64,000 nt of DNA from NCBI GenBank assembly GCA_022184915.1, contig JAGTJU010000001.1, positions 1,242,057-1,306,056 on the forward strand. The letters run 5' to 3'. This document shows positions 54,116 to 63,600 of this stretch, in pieces. The stretch's first letter is position 1. Each line of letters starts with the position of its first letter. Source of the stretch: Myxococcales bacterium. GTDB lineage: Bacteria > Myxococcota_A > Polyangia > Fen-1088. The notes under the pieces are model-generated. The model saw nothing but the letters and a program-made list of their open reading frames with translations, was not told the DNA's origin and ran no database searches. The translations under genes and the position numbers were made by a program.

Positions 54116-55303
54116 GTGAGTTCGCCAGAGACGCAGTTCCAACCTGTCGCCGAGGCGAGCAGCGAACAGCTGCTCCCGTCAGGGGGGCGCGTGGGCTCGT
54201 CGCTGTCTGACGCCGCGACACCCGATACGCCGGCGGGTCGCGCCCCCGCGTTTTCGGACCCGTCGTTCGCGACCTTCGACCTCGGAGACTTGGCGGCAAT
54301 TCGCAACCTCTTGCGGGGAGGCTCGGTCATCGATTGGCACCGGGCCTACTTCGAGACGTACGACCAGGTCGATCGCTTTTTGCGTGTCAACGAGTTCGAC
54401 CCTGCCCGGGTCGAGGACATCAACCGGCTGGAGGACCTGCGGGAACGCGCCGTGGACTACCTCGAGCGTCACCTCGGCTTTCGCATTCCCGATGAGCTGG
54501 CCGAGAGCATGCCTGCGCGGGATCTCTTCCTCGTCGCATCCACGAAGGGCAAGCGCCGCGCCTACGCCTGCACGATCTTGAAGGTGATGCACGTCTTGCA
54601 ACACCTCGAGGGGAGAGAACTCCTCACGCGTTTACCCATCACCGTCGAGCAGATTTTTCATCTGGTCGAAGAGAAGGTCTTGCGCACGGTCGAAGAGATG
54701 CGAAGCGCCGGGTTTTCAGTGGTGGAGTTCGAGTGGAGCCGGAAGAACGCCAACAGCCTGCTAACCAAGCTGATGGCGAAGAAGGAAACCATCGCGGCAC
54801 ACGTTTACGACAAGCTGCGCTTCCGCATGATCACGCAAACAGAAGACGAGCTGATGTACGTGCTCAAGGAGCTCGTGCACAGGCTCGTTCCCTTCAACTA
54901 CGTGATCCCCGGGCAATCGGTGAATGACATCGTCGAACTGCGCAGTGTCATCGAAGGCTCTCCCCATCTCCAGCGCTTTTTGCCGGATCTCGTGGATCTG
55001 TCGCAGCAGGCTGCTGACAAAAAGCCTGCCGTACAAAATGAGTTCTCGGGGCCGGGCTACCGGGTGATCAACTTGGTGGCTGACCTCCCGGTTCGCATCG
55101 ACACCTACCTCAACAAAGCGCCCGACGACCCCGAGTTCGAGGAAGCTGGACCGGTGGTGTATGTGCTCACGGAGTTCCAGATCATGGACACCCGCACGGC
55201 CGAGCGCAACGAGCAGGGGGAGAACAGCCACGCCCGCTACAAGGAGCGCCAGGCGAACCGGGTGCGTGCTCGTCTCATCCACGGACTCAAAGAGCAGGAC
55301 TGA
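54116..55303 (+). CDS. divergent RelA/SpoT-type nucleotidyltransferase
   Basis: This 395-residue protein has no HD hydrolase or TGS domain. Its C-terminal half shows the ordered signature of (p)ppGpp synthetases: 'KKETIAAHVYDKLRFRM' (catalytic-type Asp 232, Arg 237), 'GPGYRVIN' at 312-319 where RelA has GYxSLH, 'LTEFQIMD' at 351-358 (catalytic-type Glu 353 of the ExQI motif), then 'ERNEQGENSHARYKE' matching AEEGxAAHWxYKE. The His of GYxSLH is Asn. Residues 1-200 are helical and unlike known alarmone enzymes. It may make an alarmone, modify tRNA or protein, or be inactive. GTG 54116 has no Shine-Dalgarno sequence. Confidence 0.7.
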   Translation: MSSPETQFQPVAEASSEQLLPSGGRVGSSLSDAATPDTPAGRAPAFSDPSFATFDLGDLAAIRNLLRGGSVIDWHRAYFETYDQVDRFLRVNEFDPARVEDINRLEDLRERAVDYLERHLGFRIPDELAESMPARDLFLVASTKGKRRAYACTILKVMHVLQHLEGRELLTRLPITVEQIFHLVEEKVLRTVEEMRSAGFSVVEFEWSRKNANSLLTKLMAKKETIAAHVYDKLRFRMITQTEDELMYVLKELVHRLVPFNYVIPGQSVNDIVELRSVIEGSPHLQRFLPDLVDLSQQAADKKPAVQNEFSGPGYRVINLVADLPVRIDTYLNKAPDDPEFEEAGPVVYVLTEFQIMDTRTAERNEQGENSHARYKERQANRVRARLIHGLKEQD

Positions 55304-55445
55304 CCTACCTACGCTAGGCCCCAAGGGCCGGCCTCGAGCAGGGCAACCAGAAAGTCGAGACTGGAGACGCGTCGCAGCAATGCTGCACGTGCCCCATCGA
55401 TGTAGCTGGAATCGTTAACCAAGCCATGCTACAGTTGCCGCGCCT

Positions 55446-58289
55446 ATGCCACAGAGTCCTACAGGACTACGCGCCAAGGCCGCTGAGGCCGAGCGGCTCT
55501 TCCCGATTCCCTTCGGGAATGTGGAGTTGGTGCGTCAGATTTCCTCCGATCGCCGGGGCGAGGTCTATGTAGCGGCGCGTTCCGAAGGACCGGATCGGCT
55601 CTGCGTGGTGAACATCCTGGGCGATGCGCTCACGGGGCGCCCGGGGATGCGGGACGAACTCCGTGCGGAGGCTGCGTGGCTGGTCAGCCGCGTTCACGGC
55701 AACATCGTCCAGGTCTACGACGTTGGCTCGACCGAGGCTGGCACCGAGACCGGCCGCGGCACGAAGCCAGAATCCTGGGTGGGCCCGCTGCCGCAGGCGG
55801 ATGACCGGGACCGCCTGTTCTTCGTCTGCGAGCTGGTCGAGGGTCGGGATCTGGCCGCCTTCCTGAAGCGCGCCGAAGGGGCCGCCGTTCGCATTCCGCC
55901 GGAACTGGCGGTTCACATCGCCATGGAAGTGGCGTTCGCCACGGAGTTCGTTCGGAGCAACGAGGCGAAGACCACGGGGGTCGCCACCTCCACGGTGGGT
56001 TTGCACGCAGGTTCAATCTTGCTGGGCGTCGATGGCGCCGTGAAGGTGACGCACTACGGCTCGTGCCTTGCGCCTCGGATCGAGGACCTCGAAGACAGCG
56101 AAGTGGGCAGGGCGTCCCTGATCGCGCCCGAGCTGGTGAGGGGCGACCTTGCCTCAGAACGCTCTGACGTGTTCGCCGTGGCGGCCCTGCTGTGGCAAAC
56201 GCTGACGGGGCGAAACCTGGCCGCTCGAGGCGCGAAGCCGCACCTCGAGACCTTGCGCCTGGGCGCATGGAGACCAGAGGCCCCCTCGAAGCTCGAAGGG
56301 CCCATCCGTTCCATTCCGACCGAGCTCGACGAGCTGTTGCTGTTGGCGCTCGACCCTGATCCCGCGCAGCGCCCGAATGACGTGGCGACGTTCCGGGCAG
56401 AGCTTTCGGCTTTTCAAAAGAGCCGCAACGTCTCGGTCGGCCCCGCGGAGGTGCGAGGCTTCGTGACGGAGCTCTTCGGGCGGGAGTTGGCCGAGGAGGC
56501 GGCCGAGCTCACGGCCCTGGCGGCGCGGATTGAAGCGGAATCGCCGCTGTCCACCTCGCAGGGGCGTAACACCACGAACACCCTCACCGATTTTCAGTCC
56601 CGGCGGAGAACCCCCGTGCCGGTGGAGGGCGAGCTGGCGGTGGGAGAGGTGATCCCGGGCACCCGCTATCGCGCGCTGGCGAAGCTTGGCGAAGGGGGGA
56701 TGGGTGTGGTGTACGCGGCCGAACACGTGGACATCGAAAAGCGGGTAGCCCTCAAGCTGCTACACGCCGACCTGCTGAAGAACCAACACGTGCTGCAGCA
56801 GTTTCGCCAAGAGGCGCGCGCCGCCTCACGCATCGGCAACCCGTACATCTGCGACGTCACCGACTGGGGCGAGGTGGCCGACGGCCGGGTGTTCTTCGTC
56901 ATGGAGTTCCTCGACGGCCCCTCGCTGGCGCGGGAGATCAAGCGCTGCCGTCGTTTGCCGCCGGAGCGCGTCTTTCCCATGCTTCGCCAGGTGGCAAAAG
57001 CGCTCGGCGCTGCGCATGAGAAGGGCATCGTGCACCTCGACATGAAGCCCGACAACGTTCTACTCATCGAGCGAGACGGTCGTCACGACTACGTGAAGGT
57101 GGTGGACTTCGGGATTGCGGGCTTGCTCGGTCAGTCCGGCGGTGGCAGCAAGGTCATGGGCACGCCGGAGTACATGGCGCCCGAGCGAACTGCGGGCGGG
57201 GGCAACGATCGACGCAGCGATATCTACGCCCTTGGCGTCATGGCGTACGAGATGTTGTCTGGCGAGGTCCCCTTTCAGGGATTGACTCCCGTCGAGACCT
57301 TAGCGATGCACGCCACCGATGCGCCCGACCCCATCAACGAGCGCATCACCAAGAGCATCCCCAAGCCGCTCGAAGACGTTGTGCTCAGGATGCTCGAGAA
57401 GGATCCGGCGCGCCGCCCGCAGACCATGGCCGATGTCGAGGCCCTGCTGTGCGAGGCCCAGCTGGAGGCTCGGGTACGCACCGCCTGGGACGATTTGCCT
57501 TTGCCCCCGGTCGACCCCCTCCGCCACGAGCGTTTGGCCAAGCGCTTCCGGGCGAGCTCCGGAGGGCGTGTGGGGCTCGTCATTGGCGCGGCAGTGGCCG
57601 TGGCCGCCGGGGCGGTGGCGGTGGCCGCCGTCTCCCTCATGCGGGGCAGCGAAGTGCAGTACATGGTGGACGATGGTCCAACCGGTGCCGCGCAGGTGGC
57701 GGCAGCGCCCGAGGCCCAGGTCGCAGAAAGCGTGGCCATCCCCGCCGTTCCCCCTGCCGAGCAGGCTACCCCGCCCGAACTCGATACGCGTCGGCGTACG
57801 AAAGGAAGCAAGGCGTCGGCGCCGGTGGAGGAGCCTCGCAAGACGGACCGGGCGCCTCGCGAAATCCCGACCCCGTCGGCTCCCGAGCCCGAAGGAAGCT
57901 CGAAGGGCTCGGCGTCCGCGGCCGATCGACAAAGGGCGAGGGAGGCCGCCGACCGTGGACTGCAGGCCTTGGACAAAGGGCAGATCAAGCTCGCCAAGCA
58001 GGAGTTCGAGATCGCAGAAAAAGCGGATCCGAATCACGCGCCTGCGCTGGGCGGGCTCGCTGAGGTGGCTTTCGAGGAGGCGCAGTACTCCCGCGCGGCT
58101 GCACTTGCGAGCCGGAGCCTCCGCTTCGCACCCAACGTCACCCGCTACCTCGTGCTGCTCGGAGATTCCTACTACCGCCTCAAGCAGTACGAGCAGGCCA
58201 TCGCGGCCTACGAACGGGCGGCGAGCGTCGATCCCGGCAACAGCGGGATTGCTCGGCGCCTCGAGCGGGCGAAGGCCGAGCTCGAGTAG
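55446..58289 (+). CDS. pseudokinase-kinase-transmembrane-TPR protein
   Basis: This 947-residue protein has a degenerate kinase lobe pair at about 18-325: the VAIK Lys is Asn (CVVNIL), HRD is absent and DFG is replaced by HYG. A second kinase at about 405-670 is complete: 'GEGGMGVVYAAEH', 'VALKLL', 'GIVHLDMKPDNVLL', 'VVDFGIA'; the Arg before the catalytic Asp is Leu (non-RD type). A membrane helix at about 708-732, a Pro/Glu-rich linker and three TPR-like repeats (about 831-938) follow. The pseudokinase probably regulates the active domain. ATG 55446; TACAGT at 55430-55435 is a possible -10. Confidence 0.88.
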   Translation: MPQSPTGLRAKAAEAERLFPIPFGNVELVRQISSDRRGEVYVAARSEGPDRLCVVNILGDALTGRPGMRDELRAEAAWLVSRVHGNIVQVYDVGSTEAGTETGRGTKPESWVGPLPQADDRDRLFFVCELVEGRDLAAFLKRAEGAAVRIPPELAVHIAMEVAFATEFVRSNEAKTTGVATSTVGLHAGSILLGVDGAVKVTHYGSCLAPRIEDLEDSEVGRASLIAPELVRGDLASERSDVFAVAALLWQTLTGRNLAARGAKPHLETLRLGAWRPEAPSKLEGPIRSIPTELDELLLLALDPDPAQRPNDVATFRAELSAFQKSRNVSVGPAEVRGFVTELFGRELAEEAAELTALAARIEAESPLSTSQGRNTTNTLTDFQSRRRTPVPVEGELAVGEVIPGTRYRALAKLGEGGMGVVYAAEHVDIEKRVALKLLHADLLKNQHVLQQFRQEARAASRIGNPYICDVTDWGEVADGRVFFVMEFLDGPSLAREIKRCRRLPPERVFPMLRQVAKALGAAHEKGIVHLDMKPDNVLLIERDGRHDYVKVVDFGIAGLLGQSGGGSKVMGTPEYMAPERTAGGGNDRRSDIYALGVMAYEMLSGEVPFQGLTPVETLAMHATDAPDPINERITKSIPKPLEDVVLRMLEKDPARRPQTMADVEALLCEAQLEARVRTAWDDLPLPPVDPLRHERLAKRFRASSGGRVGLVIGAAVAVAAGAVAVAAVSLMRGSEVQYMVDDGPTGAAQVAAAPEAQVAESVAIPAVPPAEQATPPELDTRRRTKGSKASAPVEEPRKTDRAPREIPTPSAPEPEGSSKGSASAADRQRAREAADRGLQALDKGQIKLAKQEFEIAEKADPNHAPALGGLAEVAFEEAQYSRAAALASRSLRFAPNVTRYLVLLGDSYYRLKQYEQAIAAYERAASVDPGNSGIARRLERAKAELE

Positions 58290-58333
58290 CAGGCGGCGCG
58301 TCGGGAGCGTCTCCTTTGTGCGGCTGAGGGCCC

Positions 58334-58362
58334 TTGGTCGAGGGCGTTCGAGGGGCTACACT
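58334..58362 (+). promoter_or_regulatory. promoter of the FHA-PP2C gene
   Basis: TTGGTC (58334-58339) and TACACT (58357-58362) are 17 bases apart. Transcription would start near 58369, about 20 bases before ATG 58389. Confidence 0.5.
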
Positions 58363-58388
58363 GCCCCCCTTCGGCTCTCGGCGAACTC

Positions 58389-60005
58389 ATGGCGAGCATC
58401 ATCATTCACGGCGCACAGCCGTTTGGTCGCTTCCCGATCGTGAAGCTCGAGACGTCGATCGGGCGAGGCGAGGAATGCGACATCTTCTTTCCCGATCGGC
58501 ACCTGTCGCGCTTGCACGCCGAGATCCGGCAGGAAGGGCAGGGACAGCCCTTCGTGTTGGTGGACCTGCGCAGCAAGAACGGTACGTTTCTCAACGGCGT
58601 TCGCCTGGTCAGGGCCACGGCTCTCGAAGACGGCGACGTCATCGACGTGGGGCGCAACCGACTGACCTTCGTGGCGGGTCTCGAGCGTGAGGAGGGAGAG
58701 CCGCGGCGTCCGAGTTCCCATGACTTCTCCCTGCGCGACCTCGTGGAGCGCAAGACGGCCGACATCGCGGACACCTCCGGACACGATCGCATCGTCGACC
58801 TCATCAACCTCGCGCCCGAGGCGTTGAGCGGATACGAATCAGAGGGCGCGCTGTGTGACCGTGTGCTCGACCTCCTGGTCGAACAAGTGGGGTTGGAGCA
58901 CGGGGCCGTCCTCGTCTGGAACGCGAGCGCGAGCGCCTTCGACGTGCGGGCGGGTCGCGGCCGCTTCTCGGAGCTTGGGCGGGTGGTCCTGGGTGAGGCC
59001 ATCTTGGAGCGGGCCGTGCAAGAGGGCGGCGCCTTCCTGTATGCGCTGGGCGAGGCCGAGGATACCGCCGACAGCGAAGCGGGGTGCTGCATGCCGCTGC
59101 TCGAGAGCGCGATGAAGGGCAAGGGAACGCAGGTGCGAGGTTTGATCTACGCCGAGATGAGCCTGCTGAGGCGCCTGGCTCCGTCGAACCTCAACGGCCT
59201 TTCTGCCTTCGCCAACGTGGTGGCCATGAGGCTCGAAAACCTGCAGCTACACGAGGCCCGGCGGGACGGCGAGCGCCTCGAAAAGGACCTCCGCCTCGCA
59301 GCCGAGATTCAAGCCAGCCTCCTTCCGGGCAAAGCCCCCGACCTTTCCGGCTACGAGATTGCTGGTGGTACGGAGCCGTGTCGCATGGTGGGGGGCGACT
59401 ACTACGATTTTGTTCGAGAAGATCGCGCGCTCACGTTTGCCTTGGGCGACGTGGCGGGAAACGGCTTGGGCGCCGCCATGTTGATGATCGCCCTGCGTGC
59501 TGCGGTCACTGCGCACTGGCGTAACCGCTCCTTGGCGGAGGCCATGCTGAAGATGAACGAGACCTTCGGGCCCAACGTGCCGGACGACCGGTACGCCACA
59601 TTGTTCTTTGCCCGCCTCGATCTCGACACGGGGGTCGTGACCTACGTGAACGCGGCGCAAAATCCGCCCCTCTTGGTCCGGAGCGCGGACGACACCGTGG
59701 AAACGCTCAAGACGGGTGGCACCATCTTGGGGGCGTTTCCAGAGACCCGCTACGACGAGGACACGGTCAAGATGCAGCCAGGTGACGTTCTCCTCGTGTT
59801 CTCGGACGGCGTCAGCGATGTGTGGCCGTCCGACGACGTCGCGGAACGAGCGTTGTTGGACGTGCTCAAGCGACACAGAGCGCGAAGCGCCGAGACCATC
59901 AAGACCTTCATCTTCGATACGATTCACGCCCGCAACGCGTCTCGCCCAAAGGATGATCGTACGATCTTGGTCATCAAGCGAGCTCTTGCACCGGCTCTGG
60001 GATGA
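58389..60005 (+). CDS. FHA-GAF-PP2C (SpoIIE/RsbU-type) phosphatase
   Basis: This 538-residue cytoplasmic protein has an FHA domain at about 5-95 (GRGEECDI, SRLHAE, NGTFLNG), a GAF-like domain at about 140-285, a coiled-coil linker and a PP2C/SpoIIE domain at about 295-535 with metal-site Asp residues in 'VGGDYYDF', 'LGDVAGNG' and 'VFSDGVSD'. It dephosphorylates Ser/Thr proteins; FHA could dock it on phosphothreonine made by the kinase encoded just upstream. An anti-sigma or anti-anti-sigma target is usual for RsbU types, but none is encoded nearby. Confidence 0.9.
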   Translation: MASIIIHGAQPFGRFPIVKLETSIGRGEECDIFFPDRHLSRLHAEIRQEGQGQPFVLVDLRSKNGTFLNGVRLVRATALEDGDVIDVGRNRLTFVAGLEREEGEPRRPSSHDFSLRDLVERKTADIADTSGHDRIVDLINLAPEALSGYESEGALCDRVLDLLVEQVGLEHGAVLVWNASASAFDVRAGRGRFSELGRVVLGEAILERAVQEGGAFLYALGEAEDTADSEAGCCMPLLESAMKGKGTQVRGLIYAEMSLLRRLAPSNLNGLSAFANVVAMRLENLQLHEARRDGERLEKDLRLAAEIQASLLPGKAPDLSGYEIAGGTEPCRMVGGDYYDFVREDRALTFALGDVAGNGLGAAMLMIALRAAVTAHWRNRSLAEAMLKMNETFGPNVPDDRYATLFFARLDLDTGVVTYVNAAQNPPLLVRSADDTVETLKTGGTILGAFPETRYDEDTVKMQPGDVLLVFSDGVSDVWPSDDVAERALLDVLKRHRARSAETIKTFIFDTIHARNASRPKDDRTILVIKRALAPALG

Positions 60006-60058
60006 ACGACGCTCTCAGGCGCGGCGAGGGCCGGGGACGTCGACGGGAGCGGGTCCGT

Positions 60059-60514
60059 TCAGGACAGGGCGGAGAGACGAAGGAGGCCGTCTCGCACGCG
60101 GGGCACGGCGGCGGGAGGGCGGCGGGCCAAAGTCGTGGCGCGATCCAGCATCTGGATGAGTTCGTCGTCGCGGAGTCGTCTGTCGTCCGGGAAGTTTAGA
60201 TAGACCACGGCCGTGACTTCCCCCTGGAGATCTTGCACGGGGAGGGCCACGGCAGCTGCCTCGGGTAAGGGGGTGGGAAGGGCGAACCGCTTGCGCCGTC
60301 CGCCCGTGCAGGTCGACAGCGTGGCGTTGCGCTCGAATGCCAGGCCCACGAGGCCGCATCCCCGGTGCACCGTGCGAACCGCGGCCAGCGCCACGGGCGG
60401 GATCTGCCAGGCCGCCGCAAGGATGAGCGTGTCTCGATCCCCTCGTTCGTACACGACGCCCGCAAGCGCCTTGTGCTCTTTCACGAACCTCTCCAACCAA
60501 TCACTCACGTCCAC
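60059..60514 (-). CDS. small GAF-like protein
   Basis: This protein of about 151 residues has an alpha/beta pattern like a lone GAF domain: an N-terminal helix, 'GCGLVGLAFERNATLST' in the middle, 'AVALPVQDLQGEVTAVVYLNF' as paired strands and a C-terminal helix. No catalytic motif is visible. The N-terminus is uncertain: GTG 60514 after a G-rich tract, GTG 60508 or TTG 60535. It ends 53 bases from the PP2C gene on the opposite strand, downstream of the lhr-like gene. Ligand unknown. Confidence 0.6.
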   Translation of the reverse strand: MDVSDWLERFVKEHKALAGVVYERGDRDTLILAAAWQIPPVALAAVRTVHRGCGLVGLAFERNATLSTCTGGRRKRFALPTPLPEAAAVALPVQDLQGEVTAVVYLNFPDDRRLRDDELIQMLDRATTLARRPPAAVPRVRDGLLRLSALS

Positions 60515-60643
60515 TGTTTCGCCCCCCCAGAACAATCAGGATACGCGACCCCTCATTCCCAAGAAAAGCAAATCCACCGCGACGAACACGCTTGATCAGG
60601 TGCTGGCGTAAGGGCGCAAAGCGTGACTTACATGCACGTTCAG

Positions 60644-63600
60644 TCATCCGGGAGGCGAGGCACTCGTCAGGGTGGGGCCAGAAACGACGTCCGTGTCGCT
60701 GCACGTGACGAGCTCGTGGGTCAAGGGCACGCCATCGATGTAAGTCACCGTGTGGTGGGGTAAGGCCGGCACTCGGGCGCCGGGTGACGTGATGCCGATC
60801 AGATTGAGTGGATCGCAGGCCGACAGCGTCGTGCGTGTCCCCGTCGGGGGTTGCTTACGGGTGTGGCGAAGGGCCTCGAGCGCTTCGGGCAGCGCGAACT
60901 GTTCTCCAACGAAACCTTCCACCAGCCGCCCCCCGCGGATCTCGCCGCGCATTTCCATGAGACGCAGTGTGGGCAGCAGCTCACGCCAAGGGGGGGCGTG
61001 GGCTTCCCGTGCGAGTAAGTCCCGGAACAGCACCCCGAACCGTCTGAGACATTGCCGCGCCCATTGTTCCCGGCGTGCATCCTCGGGAGGCACGCCACGC
61101 TGAAGCGCTGGCCCCCGCAGCAGGGACCAACGGCCCGCTCCGAAGCGCGCGCTGCTGCGTGCCCCCGTGCTCCCGAACCAACGCGGACGTGCGGGCTGTC
61201 GGCGGTCAGGCATGAGCGCGCGGAGGTTGGCAAACCCGTCGGCGCTGATGCGTCCCGCAGCCACCAGTTCCCAAAGAGCCGTCTCCACCTCGTTGCGCCC
61301 GAGGCCGAGGCCCACCACGAGGTCATCCAGGAAGCTGGCGCCAGCCTCTTGCAGAAAGCGAAATACGCTCTGCGCCGGCTCCGACAGCGCCGCCTCCGCA
61401 GGGGTTCCCGAGGGGGGAACGACGGGTTCGAGCAACCAGGGCAACTCCCTGCGGAGGACCAGGGACAGCGGCGCGGCTCGCGTCAGGCTCGTGCTGGGCT
61501 CTGCGCGTGGCGCAAGTTTTCCCCACGACACGTGGCCGCCAAGACACAGATCGTCGAGCCAGCCGGGATCATAGCCAGCAAGGCGCGCTGGCAGCAGATC
61601 GCGCTCCCAGGTCACGGCGGCGGCCTCGAATCCCTGGAGCTGTCCCACGATCTCCAGCAGGCCGTCCCGCCCCGTGAGCTGGCGTCCGGGGCCGACGTGC
61701 TGCCAGGCAAAGAGAAAGCGCATGAGGTCGGCTGGCGTGGCTGGCTCGATGCCGCGACGAAGGCCCTCCACGGTCAAGCGGTTGGCGCGGGCGAGCAGCC
61801 TTCGATCGACCCATTGCTCTCGCCCTTGATCGTGGGCAGGCGGGGGGGGATCCGTCCATCGCCCCCGCATGACGCCGCCCTGTGCCTCCACGCCTGCGAG
61901 TGCCGCTTCCGCATCGCTCGTTGTTACGCCCAGGCGTTCCGCCAGCGCCTCGGCGGTGAGAGGCGGCGAAAACGCCATGTGCCCGCGCACCACGTCCGTG
62001 AGGGCGCCGTCACGACCTTCCCAGGCGTGGGCACGCCGGGCTGGGGGTTCAATCAGCCCGGGGGGCACGGAAGCGTCAGGCCAGATGGCCTTCACCAGAC
62101 TGAGGCGCTCGGCGGCGACCCAGAAGTGTTTGGGCGGGTGAGCTCCCGCGAGCCCGAGCACACCTGCGCGTCGCTCTTCCTCCAGCCGCGTGAAGCCAGT
62201 GGTCCAGCCTCGCGCTTCGCCTTCGGCCGCGGGCCAGACTCCCACTTCCAACAAGAGGTCGTGCAGTTCATCGGCGCTGCGCACGAGCGGCGCGGCAGCC
62301 TCCACGACCGAGGCGAGCGCCTGAGGATCCAGCTGTCCGAGCGAGTTGGCCAGCTCCGCCGGCAGACCTCGGCGAACCGCCACGGCTCGGGAACGCCGCT
62401 CTTCGAGAGGGGCGTCGTCGAGGAAGGCATACGGGTTCGCATTGAGAATCTCGTGCGCGAACACCGACGGTTCCGTGGTCTCGCGCACCACGGTGGCAAT
62501 GCGCCCTGCCACGAGATCCTCGAGCACCCGCTTGAGGCCCTCGGCGTCCATCAACTCGCCCAGGCAATCGGCAAGGGTCTGCTTCACGAGCGGGTGATCG
62601 GGGACTTCGATCGGCCCGCCCCCATGATTGTCCTGGCAGGCCACCTGCCCGGGAAACACGGCTGCCAGCAAATCCTGTGAGCGCATGCGCAGCAGATTGG
62701 GGGGCACCCGTTTGCCGTTTTGTGTTCGCCGCAGCGCCAGCGCGCGTGTGGCGTTCCAGCGCCAGCGGGTCTCGAACATGGGCGCTTGCAGGGCCGCCTG
62801 TGTGAGCAACTCGTCGACCAGGTTCGGCCGCAGCATCTGTAAAATGAGCTCCAGCGGGAAACTGTGCTGGGGCGAGAGCGACAGCAGCACACCTTCGTCG
62901 GTGGCGGCGGCCTGCAACTCGAAGTCGAACGAGCGGCAGAAACGCTTGCGCAGCGCCATGCCCCAGGCCCGGTTGATCCGCCCCCCGAAGGGCGCATGGA
63001 TCACGAGCTGGGTGCCGCCCGACTCGTCGAAGAAGCGCTCGGCCACGATGCAGCGCTGGGACGGTACGGCCCCCAACGCGGCGTGCCCGGCCGCCACGTA
63101 GCCTGCCAGCAGCTTGGCGCCGGCCTCGCAGAGGGCGCTGCCCTCCGATAGGCTGCGAAGCAGAGCGGGCTCTATCCGCGCGGGCGAGACATCCAACTCC
63201 GACGGGGGACATGCGCGACGGGCGATCTCCTCGCGGAGCTCACCAACCTCGTCCGAAAGCTCGAGCGTACGGGCAGGACCTTCTCCAAACCAGAACGGCA
63301 CCGAGGGCGGTGCGCCCGCGGCGTCTTCGACCCGCACTTTGCCGTTCTCCACCCGGCGAATGCGCCAAGACGTGTTGCCGAGCAAAATGACGTCACCCGC
63401 GCTCGAGTCGATGGCGAAGTCTTCGTCGACCGTGCCAATCAAAGTTCCCTCCGGCTCGAGCACCACCTCGAAGAGGGCCGTATCGGGGATGGCGCCGCCC
63501 GAGGTGAGGGCCGTGAGCCGCGCGCCGTTGCGCGCCCGCAAGCGCCGGTTCACGGCGTCGCGGTGGAGCAAAGCACTCGGGCGCCCCCGGCTCGTCGAGA

